The notes under the pieces: generated by a model
The model's database searches: none
Told to the model about the DNA's origin: nothing
The model's input: only the letters and a program-made list of their open reading frames with translations
Shown here: in pieces, positions 45,001 through 53,024 of the stretch
How the letters are laid out: each line of letters starts with the position of its first letter
Position numbering within the stretch: the first letter of the stretch is position 1
Translations under genes and position numbers: made by a program
Source of the DNA: Mesorhizobium loti
GTDB taxonomy: Bacteria > Pseudomonadota > Alphaproteobacteria > Rhizobiales > Rhizobiaceae
Assembly (NCBI GenBank): GCA_014189435.1
Contig: CP050294.1
Span: forward strand, 248,001-312,000
Reading direction: 5' to 3'
DNA: 64,000 bases

Positions 45001-45165
45001 GGCACCCGGAACCTGCGCCTCAACCTCGATCGTCGGGAAGTCGATCTGCGGCAACGGCGCCACCGGCAGGCTAAAATAAGCCACCGCGCCCAGCATCAGG
45101 ACGCCGAGCGCCAGCAGGCAGGTGCCGACACGGCGCCGGATGAAGAGTTCCGAGATGCTCATCAT
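42061..45165 (-). CDS. RND-family multidrug efflux permease (MdtB/C-like)
   Basis: This 1034-residue inner-membrane pump has an N-terminal helix, two large periplasmic loops, and 12 helices including GFVVDDAIVVIENITRH and the FVFLRNFWATVIPSITIPLSLFG region. Length, the start MSISELFIRRRVGTCLLALG and the motif set match the MdtB/MdtC branch of AcrB-like pumps. It is coupled by 4 bases to the membrane-fusion protein upstream and would export drugs or other hydrophobic compounds through an outer-membrane factor encoded elsewhere. Confidence 0.92.
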   Translation of the reverse strand: MMSISELFIRRRVGTCLLALGVLMLGAVAYFSLPVAPLPQIDFPTIEVEAQVPGASADTMANTVATPLENSLSSVSGVTQMTSSSASGRTTIVMQFDLTRDINAAAQDVQAAISATSGLLPKSMTSPPTYHKVNPAEATLLTLSLSSDIMATTELDHYAEDVIAQQLSQMMGVGLVDFHGPQRPSVRIRLDPEKVAARGLTLEDVRTVIGQQTVNAPKGSLSGDGRTVVLGATDQLVDVPAYQGMVVAYRNGAPILLGDLGTVLTAPQDTHQAAWLQGTRSVMIDIHKQAGFNVLSTIQSIKDRLPALSQSLPASVKLTVVGDRTQIIQASVADVQYTMLITIALVVGVIFVFLRNFWATVIPSITIPLSLFGTFCVMYLLGYSLDNLSLMGLVIAVGFVVDDAIVVIENITRHLEMGKSKTMAAIDGAREVTFTIISMTISLIAVFIPILLMGGVVGRLFREFAVTVSIAILISGLVSLTVTPMLCAWLIKPDHDRQHGQFYRWSERGFQAVTNGYARCLDVVLAHRALMLLVTVGTLALTLWLYTITPKGFLPEQDTGYIQGQAQAATDISFEAMSTKMQQLGAIVQKDPDVDNVGFWINPSPSVSVGQIQVNLKPFGQRKASARQVMARLKSAAANIEGLTLNMLIRQDIQIGGRQGAAQYQYTLQSGDSAELDKWAATMKKAIAALPGLLDVSSDARPAATSATLDIDRPTAARLGVSVQAIDDVLYDAFGQRQVATLFTQVSQYHVVLELDPSFQLNTDALSRLYVRSSTTQKLIPVSMLASVKNGVLPVTVNHQGSLPATTLSFNLAPGVSLSDAVTAIHAAEINAGMPVSVTGSFQGTAQAFQDSLASQPWLILAAVIAVYIVLGVLYESAIHPLTIISTLPSAGLGALLALLLFGQDLSIMGMIGIILLIGIVKKNAIMMIDFALEAERERGLSPTESIRQACLMRFRPIIMTTLAALLGALPLALGHGPGAELRVPLGIAIVGGLVISQILTLFTTPVIYLTFDRFAGRRRKRAVKAAPIQIALE

Positions 45166-46400
45166 TTCGTCTCCAGCGCCACCTTCTGGGACGGGTCGTC
45201 GGCCTGCGTCACCTTCACGCTCGTCCCCTCGGTCAGGCGGGACTGGCCAGACACCACGATGTTGTCGCCGGCCACCGCGCCGGAGGTCAGCATGGTGACG
45301 TCGCCGACCACATCGCCTGTGGTCACCTTGGCGATGGTAACGGTGTTGTCCGGCTTGACGACGAAGACATAGGGGCCGCTCTGGCCGCTCTGCACCGCGG
45401 CCGAAGGCAGCACGACGGCGTTATGCTCGGTACGCACACCGACCTGAACCGTCACCAGTGCCCCCGGCCAGAGCGCCTTGTCGTTGTTGTCGAATTCAGC
45501 TTTCAGCTTGATCATGCCGGTCGTCGTGTCGATCTGGCTGTCGATGGCCGTCAGCTTGCCGTCAGCGATCTTCCTGGAGCTGTCCCTGGCGTCGGCGGCA
45601 ACCGGGAGCGACCCGGCGGACTGGCCGGACTGAAGGTCGGGCAACTGGTCCTGGGGCAGCGAGAACTGCACGGCGATCGGTTGCATCTGGGTGATGGTGA
45701 CGATGCCGGTGGCATCATTGGCATGCACCAGCGTACCCTCATTGGCCTGCTTCAGGCCCACGCGCCCGGAGATCGGCGCGGTGATCGTAGCATAGTCGAG
45801 ATTGAGCTTGGCGGTATCGACTGCGGCCTGATCGCCATCAACCGCCGCCTGCATGACCGCAACCTGGGCGCGGGCCGTATCGGCCGCCTGCGTGGTGCCG
45901 GCCCCGGACTGGGTGAGCTTCGTCGCCCGCGCTTCATCGGCGCGCGCATTGGCGAGCTGCGCGACATCCTTCTGCAAAGTGGCCTGCGCCTGCGCGAGCA
46001 GCGCGGCATAGGCCCGTGGATCGATCTGGGCAAGGATATCGCCCGCCTTCACCTCCTCTCCCTCGCCGAAGAAGATGCGCTGTATCTGTCCGTCGACCCT
46101 GGCCTTGACGTCGACCTGGTTCAGCGGAAGCACGGTGCCGAGCCCGGTGCGCGCGATCGGCAGGTCGCGTACAGAGGCAATGGCGGCGGTGACCGGAATC
46201 GGCGCGGCGGCGATCTTGGCAAGCGGCGCGGTATCGCCCTGGCGGAGCGTCAGGGCTCCGGCACCTGCCGCCACGACAAGGATCACGCCGAGCGCCAGCC
46301 ACCGTACCGTGCCGAGAGCGGACCTCTGGCCGTCTGCCGTCTTGCCACTAGTTGTCTGGTTGTCTTGGTTTTCAGGGTCGTCGCGCACAGGGGGCTCCAT
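45162..46400 (-). CDS. RND membrane-fusion protein (MdtA-like)
   Basis: This 412-residue periplasmic adaptor has one N-terminal membrane helix (about residues 30-52), a lipoyl half-motif with VDVKARVDGQIQRIFFGEGE, an alpha-hairpin (LLAQAQATLQKDVAQLANAR), the second lipoyl half (ISGRVGLKQANEGTLV), and a beta-barrel domain. I start it at 46400 (MEPPVRDDPENQ); the upstream extension is not adaptor-like. It is the first gene of the pump operon and partners the RND permease. Confidence 0.9.
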   Translation of the reverse strand: MEPPVRDDPENQDNQTTSGKTADGQRSALGTVRWLALGVILVVAAGAGALTLRQGDTAPLAKIAAAPIPVTAAIASVRDLPIARTGLGTVLPLNQVDVKARVDGQIQRIFFGEGEEVKAGDILAQIDPRAYAALLAQAQATLQKDVAQLANARADEARATKLTQSGAGTTQAADTARAQVAVMQAAVDGDQAAVDTAKLNLDYATITAPISGRVGLKQANEGTLVHANDATGIVTITQMQPIAVQFSLPQDQLPDLQSGQSAGSLPVAADARDSSRKIADGKLTAIDSQIDTTTGMIKLKAEFDNNDKALWPGALVTVQVGVRTEHNAVVLPSAAVQSGQSGPYVFVVKPDNTVTIAKVTTGDVVGDVTMLTSGAVAGDNIVVSGQSRLTEGTSVKVTQADDPSQKVALETK

Positions 46401-46563
46401 GGTTCGACTGCCGTTGTGGCGGAAGAGACGGCTGGCATTTCTCTGTTTCAACGGCGTGCCCAAAAAATGGGAGCGCCCTTGGAGACAGTTTTCGGCCGGC
46501 GTCCCGCTTCTCGACAGGCAGCGCAGTGCAATTGCTGCATTGCACAATCACCATGGGGTCGCG

Positions 46564-46614
46564 TTCATGTCGGCCCGTTCGCCCGAACATGAAATATCGT
46601 TCAGGTAGGAACAT
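46564..46614 (-). promoter_or_regulatory. Candidate operator of the RND operon
   Basis: The 217-base gap between the pump genes and the response regulator contains TTCATGT (46564-46570) and ACATGAA (46587-46593) as a 7-base inverted repeat with a 16-base spacer, then GTTCAGGTAGGAAC, a short palindrome. These could be operators for the pump. No TetR-type regulator is nearby. Confidence 0.3.
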
Positions 46615-46617
46615 TCG

Positions 46618-47298
46618 CTAGGGCCGCTGCGGACTGAGAACGTAGCCCGAGCCCTGCACCGTGTGGATCAGCGGGGCGGCGAACCCCTCATCCACCTTGC
46701 CGCGCAAGCGGTGGATATGCATGTCGACGACGTTGCCGCGCGGTTCGAAATCATAGGGCCATGCCGTTTCGAGCAGCATCGAACGCGTCACGATCTGGCC
46801 GGCGTGGCGCATCAGCAGCTCCAGCAACAGGAATTCCCGGTACTGGAGATCGATGTGGCGTGCACCGCGCACCGCGCGCCGGCCAAGCACATCAAGCTCC
46901 AGGTCGCCGACCTTCAGCACCGCCTGCCGCCGTGTCGGCTGGACGCGCCTTGCCAACGCGTCGAGTCGCGCCAGTATCTCCGAGAAGGCATAGGGCTTGG
47001 CGATGTAATCGTCGCATCCCGCCTGTAGGCCTTCGATCCTGTCTTGCGTGCTGGCGCGGGCGCTCAACATCAACGCCGGCACCTGGTTGCCGTGGGCCCG
47101 GATGCCTTTGACCAATTCGATCCCGTCCATCTGCGGAAGCATCCTGTCGAGGACGAGAACGTCGTAGATGTCTTCCAGCGCCATGGCCAGGCCCGTCGCG
47201 CCGTCGCGAGCGCGGTCGACGACATGGCCGGCTTCCGAAAGCCCGCGCTTCAGGTAGCTTGCCGTCTTTTCATCGTCTTCGACAATCAGGATACGCAT
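46618..47298 (-). CDS. OmpR/PhoB-type response regulator without adjacent kinase
   Basis: This 226-residue regulator has the acidic pocket EDD (residues 7-9), phospho-acceptor Asp51 (VLVLDRMLPQMDG), Lys near 101 (YIAKPY) and a winged-helix domain (HIHRLRGKVDEGF, HTVQGSGYVL). I chose the ATG at 47298. It lies downstream of nothing in its own operon and faces the regulator/kinase pair at 47672. It may share that kinase or control the RND pump next to it. Confidence 0.88.
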   Translation of the reverse strand: MRILIVEDDEKTASYLKRGLSEAGHVVDRARDGATGLAMALEDIYDVLVLDRMLPQMDGIELVKGIRAHGNQVPALMLSARASTQDRIEGLQAGCDDYIAKPYAFSEILARLDALARRVQPTRRQAVLKVGDLELDVLGRRAVRGARHIDLQYREFLLLELLMRHAGQIVTRSMLLETAWPYDFEPRGNVVDMHIHRLRGKVDEGFAAPLIHTVQGSGYVLSPQRP

Positions 47299-47671
47299 CG
47301 GACCGCCATTCTCGCCACCGGAAGATGAACCGTTCCCATGATATGGCGAAATTGCCGGATCAGAGGATCTGGAAGGAGAAACCGAGCTTCCCAGGACCAG
47401 GCTGACGCCAAACGCACCGACCGGATTTGCATCTCCCGCAAAACATAGGCGCGAGAGGCGACCATGACCAGATTTGCTCAGTCTCGTCGCGGCCCGCCAG
47501 TGACCTTCCTTTGCCATCGTCAGGTCGCCGCTGTGGACCTCCGCCGAGGGCTTTCCGGAATCAAACATGAATCCGATTTAATGTTGGCGCGAAACCGATC
47601 TAGGTCGCATGCGTCTAAAGGAATACCATATGCAAGCAACAACATGACCTTGCTCGCCGTCGGAGTGCAGT
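47299..47671. other. Divergent intergenic region between two response regulators
   Basis: I see no gene, repeat or clear promoter motif here. It should hold the promoters of the two divergent regulators. Confidence 0.35.
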
Positions 47672-48355
47672 GTGACAACCATACTGGTGATAGAGGACGA
47701 TGCGCAGACCTCGCGCGAAATCGAGGCTGCGCTTGTCGACTATGGATATGAGACGCGGACGGCCTTCACCGGCCGCGACGGTCTCGTGAAAGCGATCAGC
47801 GATCCCTATGATGCCATCGTTCTCGATCGCATGCTGCCGGGCAACCTCGACGGGCTGGGCGTGCTGGCGGCGCTGCGTGCGGCCGGCATCCATGCGCCGG
47901 TGCTGATCCTCAGCGCCTTGACGGCCGTCGATGAACGCGTTCGCGGACTGAAGGCCGGCGGCGATGACTACTTGACCAAGCCTTTCGATTTCCTTGAGCT
48001 GACGGCCAGACTGGATGTCCTGCTCCGCCGGCGCAATGCACCGATAACCGAATCCGTACTGCGTGCCGGCTCGTTGGAGGTGGACCTTCTGACACACACC
48101 GTTCGCCGCCAGGGCCAGCTCGTCGACCTGCTGCCGCGGGAATACCGGCTCTTGGAATATCTTGTCCGCAATGCCGGACAGGTGGTGACGCGCACCATGT
48201 TGTTCGAGGAGATATGGCACTACCGTTACGACGAGCCAACCAATCTCATCGATGTGCATGTCAGCAAGCTGCGGCGCAAGATCGACACGGCCGGCGAGCC
48301 GTCGGTCATCCAGACGGTGCGCGGCTCGGGTTACGTCCTCAATGCGGCTGGTTGA
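47672..48355 (+). CDS. OmpR/PhoB-type response regulator, paired with kinase
   Basis: This 227-residue regulator starts at a GTG. It has the acidic pocket EDD (8-10), phospho-acceptor Asp52 (AIVLDRMLPGNLDG), Lys in YLTKPFDF and a winged-helix domain (HVSKLRRKIDTAGEP, VRGSGYVLNA). It overlaps the kinase by 14 bases. The output genes are not known; the RND pump and the regulator at 46618 are the nearest. Confidence 0.9.
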   Translation: MTTILVIEDDAQTSREIEAALVDYGYETRTAFTGRDGLVKAISDPYDAIVLDRMLPGNLDGLGVLAALRAAGIHAPVLILSALTAVDERVRGLKAGGDDYLTKPFDFLELTARLDVLLRRRNAPITESVLRAGSLEVDLLTHTVRRQGQLVDLLPREYRLLEYLVRNAGQVVTRTMLFEEIWHYRYDEPTNLIDVHVSKLRRKIDTAGEPSVIQTVRGSGYVLNAAG

Positions 48356-49718
48356 GCTCTCCAGGACAACCAGCTTCAGGCTGGCGATCGCGTTCCTGGC
48401 TTTGTTCGGCCTGGCGTCGCTGACACTTTTCGCCTTCATCTCATGGGAAGTGAAAGGCTTTCTCTCGAACAGGGTTGACGAGTGGGTGCAGCGTGAGGGC
48501 AAGGTGCTATCGCGTCTCGATGCGACCGCGCTGGCGCAGAGGCTGGACAACCGCCAGCGCGACGACGCCACCACCGAGCGGCCGATTACCCTTTACGATG
48601 CGACCGGCAAGGTCCTCGCCGGCAACCCGCTACCCTTCCCCGCCGGACATGACAATGCCACCGCCCCGTTCGAGTTTGGCCACGGAAGCCATCTTCCCAT
48701 GGCGCCCTTTCGCGGGCTGACCTGGCGATTGCCGACAGGCCAAACCCTGCTTGTTGCGCAAAGCGTCGACGAATTGAACGAATTCGGCGACGTCCTGCTC
48801 GGCGCAATGTTGCTCGCCGGCGGCGTGACGACGGTTCTGGGATTGGTTGGAGCGATCCTGATCGGCGCCGGTGCCGTCCGGCAACTGGACGACATCACCA
48901 GGGCGACCCGCAGCATCGTCAAGGGCGACCTCTCCGGCCGCCTGCCGACGCGAGGCAGCGGAGACGTCGGGCGGCTTGTCGCCGTGGTCAACGAGATGTT
49001 GGACGAATTGCAGCGGCTGATGAACGAGGTGAAAGGCGTCTGCGACAACATCGCCCATGAAATGCGCACGCCGCTGACCCGCCTGCTTGCCGGTCTCGAC
49101 CGTTCGAGAAGACGGTCGTCATCCACTGCCGACTATGCCGAAAGCGTCGACGAGGCGATTGCCGAAACGCAAGGCATCTTGAAGACCTTCGGCGCGCTGT
49201 TGCGCATTTCCGAAATCGAGGACGGCGCGCGGCGGGCCGGTTTCATCGACGTCGACCTTGGCGCCATCGTCACCGATGCCGTCGAGTTCTACGAGCCGCT
49301 GGCCGAGGACAAGAACATCACGCTCAGATCCTATTTCGAGGGCGAGCCCGCCAGACCCTCGCGCGGTGACCCGAGCCTGCTCTTCGAGGCTTTCGCCAAC
49401 CTGATCGACAATGCGATCAAATTCACGCCGGCAGGCGGCTCCGTCGAGGTCCGGTTTGCCCGCAGCGGCGCAGCCGACATCGTCTCTGTCAGCGACACCG
49501 GCCCCGGTATTTCCGAGGCCGACCGAACCATGGTTCTGAAGCGGTTCTACCGCGCGGAGCCGAGCCGTCACGAACCCGGCAACGGCCTCGGCCTCAGTCT
49601 GGTGGCGGCGATCGCGCGCTTACATGACATGGATATGGTGATCGAAGGACCACCCGGTTGCCGGATAGCCTTGACCCGCGACCGATCCGAGACGCTGTCG
49701 CACATAGTCGAGAATTGA
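48342..49718 (+). CDS. Sensor histidine kinase
   Basis: This 458-residue kinase has two membrane helices (about residues 12-34 and 151-176), a periplasmic sensor region of about 115 residues, a HAMP domain, the phospho-acceptor His239 in NIAHEMRTPLTRL, an N-box (NLIDNAIKFTPAGG), and a G-box DTGPGISEADR and NGLGLSLVAAIARLH. The ATG at 48342 overlaps the regulator's end. It resembles the kinase at 13039-14412 in layout but is a different gene. Confidence 0.9.
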   Translation: MRLVELSRTTSFRLAIAFLALFGLASLTLFAFISWEVKGFLSNRVDEWVQREGKVLSRLDATALAQRLDNRQRDDATTERPITLYDATGKVLAGNPLPFPAGHDNATAPFEFGHGSHLPMAPFRGLTWRLPTGQTLLVAQSVDELNEFGDVLLGAMLLAGGVTTVLGLVGAILIGAGAVRQLDDITRATRSIVKGDLSGRLPTRGSGDVGRLVAVVNEMLDELQRLMNEVKGVCDNIAHEMRTPLTRLLAGLDRSRRRSSSTADYAESVDEAIAETQGILKTFGALLRISEIEDGARRAGFIDVDLGAIVTDAVEFYEPLAEDKNITLRSYFEGEPARPSRGDPSLLFEAFANLIDNAIKFTPAGGSVEVRFARSGAADIVSVSDTGPGISEADRTMVLKRFYRAEPSRHEPGNGLGLSLVAAIARLHDMDMVIEGPPGCRIALTRDRSETLSHIVEN

Positions 49719-49856
49719 GAGCCTGCTTCGCTGAGCGCTGTAGCGCATCCAAAAACAGCCGGTTGTTCGGTTGCCGAACCAGGACGTAGTGACGCGATTT
49801 CGGCCCCCGTTTCAGCGATCTTTTCGTGCAGATGGTCGGCGTGGCGTCGCGGTACC

Positions 49857-50261
49857 GTGACCGGGCTGATCGATACCAAGCCAATTGCGCATCAGGATCC
49901 ATTAGGTCCTTTCGTTGCCACAAGTGAAGGTGCCGGGTTCTGGTCACTCAGCGGGGCGATCGACACGACCGCAGGTCGCATGATGACGCAGATGGTCGGC
50001 TCCTTCACGGAATTCGAACGTGCCATGATCCGGGAAAGGACCACGACCGCTCTCGCCAAGGCACGAGCCGAAGGCAGGATCGGGGGACGGCGCAGAAAAC
50101 TCGATCCGAAAAAACGCCGGGAAATCGCCGAAAGTGTCTTGTCGGGCCGCAAAAGCTGCGCCGAAATGGCTAGACTTTACGACGTGAGCGGACCGACTGT
50201 CTCACGTATCGTCGCCGAACACCGCCATAAACTGGAGATCCTCCATGCCGACCAGTCATGA
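49857..50261 (+). pseudogene. Truncated serine resolvase/invertase
   Basis: From about 49930 the frame carries the central and C-terminal parts of a Tn3-type resolvase: IDTTAGRMMTQMVGSFTEFERAMIRERT and the C-terminal HTH (SCAEMARLYDVSGPTVSRIVAEH). The N-terminal catalytic part with the active serine is missing and the upstream sequence is unrelated. It is an inactive remnant of a transposon. Its end overlaps the next gene by 17 bases. Confidence 0.75.
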
Positions 50262-51584
50262 CCTCAAGGGTCTGATGAAATTCCTCGCCCGCGATGAATG
50301 GCGCAAGTATTTCGAGGAGGTGTTTGAGGATCATTTCGGGCCGGCCCTCGATGCAGGAGACATGGAATTCGAGGACGTCGCCGAAATCCTCGGCGACGAT
50401 TGGGCCATGACGCTGTGGGGCTGCGCCTTCGAGGATTTCCTGACCCAGGACTTCGAGGTCCAGGGCGGCAACATTGTCGATGTATATCTCAAGCGTCGCG
50501 GCTGGAAGGAAAACGCCCAATCGAAGGCCTATATCAAAGCGCTGCGAACCTCCATCATGAGCTTGTACGAAGTCAGCGAGGTGGTCCCGGGGAAGTCGCT
50601 CATGGCGCGCGACCTTATTCGCGGCGGCGAGCCGATCGCCGTTAGCGAGGGGACGGCCACGAAAACGCTGAAGCAGTGGGACAGGATCGCCGCTCGCATC
50701 GTGCCCGTGGTGGGTAAGAATGTCTTTGCAGGGGGATTGTTACCGTTCACACCGCAGGCCGCCGACGCGCTGTTCGATGGCCTGCGCCGGCTGTTCGGCA
50801 AAAAAATGCGAAGAAGCTGCCGGCCATCAGGGATGAAGACCTGCAGGCAGCGGCCTCTATGTTCACTCTTTCATGGCTGTTCGACACGTTTGAGCGGACG
50901 ATGGGGATGCCGTCAGTCCAGAATGCGGACGGTGACGATCTCGTATTCCACGATGTCAGGTTTCCGCTGGCAGCAGGGGTAGCGCGGGACATTGCCTTGC
51001 AGATGAACGCCATTCCCGGCATGTCGCAGGAAAACGCAAAATCCTGGACCTGGCTAGAAGAGAAACCCAAGGGGAGACTCGGCGGCACGCTTTCTCTCGA
51101 CACCACGATGGATAACGGTTCTCGCGTGCTGGGAAATGTCGAGATGAAGGGACGCTTCCTGCACCTGGCGACAAATTCAGCAGAGCGCGCGGAGAAGGGA
51201 GCAGCCCTGATCCGGCAAGCTCTGGGTGATCTCGTCCGAACGCCCCTCACCGAAATCCGCACCGTTGAGCAAATGATGGCTGATCCTCCTTCCCGCATTC
51301 AGGCAGGCGCCACATCCGATATACCGCCCGAAATCGCCGAGCAGGTCGTCCATCAGTTCCTGGACCGCCAATATCGTGACACCCTTGATCAGCCGGTCGG
51401 CATGCTCGGCAACAAGACGCCACGTCAGGCTGCAAAATCAGCAGCCGGCCGCCAAAAAGTCGCCGAGTGGCTCAAATATCTCGAAAACCAGTCCTCAAGG
51501 CAACCCGATCCGGTGGACCCGATGGCCACATATAGTTTCGAATGGATGTGGCACGAACTTGGCGTCTTCGATCTTCGCCAGTAA
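50245..51584 (+). pseudogene. DUF2384-like protein, frameshifted at an A-run (50800-50806)
   Basis: The gene has a good ribosome-binding site (GGAGATCCTCC) before MPTSHDLKGLMKFLARDEW. Its first frame runs to LFGKK and the second from KNAKKLPAIRDEDLQAAAS through a C-terminal PPEIAEQVVHQFLDRQYRDTL, NKTPRQAAKSAAGRQKVAEWLK. Restoring one A in the A7 at 50800-50806 gives about 446 residues. The C-terminal tyrosine-rich LDxP/KTPRxAA region resembles DUF2384 (MbcA/ParS/Xre) domains. A programmed -1 slip at A7 is an alternative to an assembly error. Function unknown. Confidence 0.6.
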
Positions 51585-51592
51585 CCGCTACT

Positions 51593-51890
51593 CTATATCT
51601 GTGTCCCGTAATGTACTGAGGCCCATGCGTAGTCAAAGACAAGCGGATAAGCAGTTCGGCCGACCCAAATGAGCTTCGGCCGTTCCCGCGTAGCCGTCTC
51701 GCGCTCGCGGTCATAGTCATTGCTGCGTCTTTTCGTGCATCCCATAGGAGACGCACTGATAATCGGTCCCGGAAAAGTTGACGCCCAACCGTGAGTCAGA
51801 TGGCCCCCTTCCGGAATGGGCAAGCCCATGACTTCGTCACCGGGGCTCAAAAGCGCGCGATAGACAGCCTGAGGCGGGCGAGCCTGAAAT
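51593..51890 (-). pseudogene. Serine hydroxymethyltransferase (GlyA) fragment
   Basis: A minus-strand frame reads PPQAVYRALLSPGDEVMGL, PEGGHLTHG, NDYDRE and RERPKLIWVGRTAYPLVFDYA. This matches part of SHMT around the GDTFMGL, GGHLTHG and KPKLIVAGGSAYPR motifs. Only about 95 residues remain and a segment in between is damaged. It is a fragment and not an enzyme. The rest of the gap to 52011 shows no clear gene. Confidence 0.65.
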
Positions 51891-52011
51891 CTGTGAGGGC
51901 TCTCACTTCTATGCGGTCGGGCAGATAAAGCCGCCCGACCAATTGAACAGCACCGGCATCAGGTCCCTAATAGACGAGGTACTGAGCTTCGGTCTCGGTT
52001 GCCTTAAGCAA

Positions 52012-52473
52012 TCAGGCAGCCTTGCGTTCCTTCAACGCTTTCTCAAAGGCATCCCTGATCGGCTTGGACATGTCCTCGCTAGCCCTCATCATCACGACCT
52101 GGAGGCCCTTGGCCTGCTCTGCGGACTTTTCGACCTGTTTGCGCAGGAAAGCGGTCTGCAGTTCGATGAACTCGGACGGCGACTTCACGGCAACTAGTGC
52201 TTCAAGGTGCGTGAAGCCGGCTTCGGCATTGGCTCGCAGAGCGTCAAGCATCTTCAGGGACACCTCGTTGCCGGTGGTCTTGGCCGTTTCAAAGGTCGAC
52301 TGAAAAGCCCTTTGTGTCGTTTCGGCGTCCGAACTCAATTTGGAAAATGCCTGCTTCGACTGCTCAAGGCCCTGGTCGACAACAGCGTGAACTTGCTCGG
52401 TAGCCTTGGATGGGTCGAAGGCAGGGAATTCGACGTTTTCGATCGTTTCGGTCTTGCCGGGGAGCTTGGACAT
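52012..52473 (-). CDS. Phasin-family protein
   Basis: This 153-residue protein (from the ATG at 52473) is almost all amphipathic helix (EQVHAVVDQGLEQSKQAFSKL, ALRANAEAGFTHLEALVAVKS, ETFIELQTAFLRKQVEKSAEQA-like) with no signal peptide. The pattern fits the phasin family that coats polyhydroxyalkanoate granules and is common in rhizobia. An alternative start lies 3 codons upstream. It is isolated, with relics on both sides. Confidence 0.8.
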   Translation of the reverse strand: MSKLPGKTETIENVEFPAFDPSKATEQVHAVVDQGLEQSKQAFSKLSSDAETTQRAFQSTFETAKTTGNEVSLKMLDALRANAEAGFTHLEALVAVKSPSEFIELQTAFLRKQVEKSAEQAKGLQVVMMRASEDMSKPIRDAFEKALKERKAA

Positions 52474-52604
52474 TTTTTCCATCCTGTTCCAGGGCGGCCT
52501 CAAAACAAAGCCGTCCCCTTCACGTACGGAGTCGTCGCAACGGATTTATGAAGCCCACATGAATTTTGCGAGCGGGCTGCGCCGGCGTTGCGCCAATAGG
52601 GGTC

Positions 52605-52685
52605 GCCAATGAAGGCTGCCGGCAGGCTCAGGGCTTTTTAATCGGCCGACCTATTACAGCACGCGAAGCTCGGGAGCTTTTTTAT
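52605..52685 (+). pseudogene. EAL-domain C-terminal fragment
   Basis: The frame reads VANEGCRQAQGFLIGRPITA and REARELF, the last conserved part of an EAL phosphodiesterase domain (GCDxxQGYLIGRP). Only about 25 residues remain. The rest of the gap from 52474 to 53024 shows no convincing gene. Confidence 0.5.
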
Positions 52686-53024
52686 ATTATTCGCGCTTCC
52701 TTCCACATCGCTCGGTGTTACGGTGTTTCGGACGCTCGACCGATACAGCTGGCCTTCTCTTTAAGTCACGAGAAGGCGCCACGGGCACCTTCCGGCGCGC
52801 TTGCGGTGGCGCCATGTCGCGTTCGTCAATTCAACGTCGTGACGCCGGCTGCCCGGAACGTTGGCAGCGCCTGCGGAAAGACCAACACCGCCGCGCCGTC
52901 AACCAGCAAAGCCAATGCATGAAGGTATCCCGACACCATATGGGATCAGGCATTGTTCGTTAGTTGACGTCGAATCTGCCGATCACCAAGGTGCTTATCG
53001 CTCCCTGTGGTCCTGCATGCTGCC

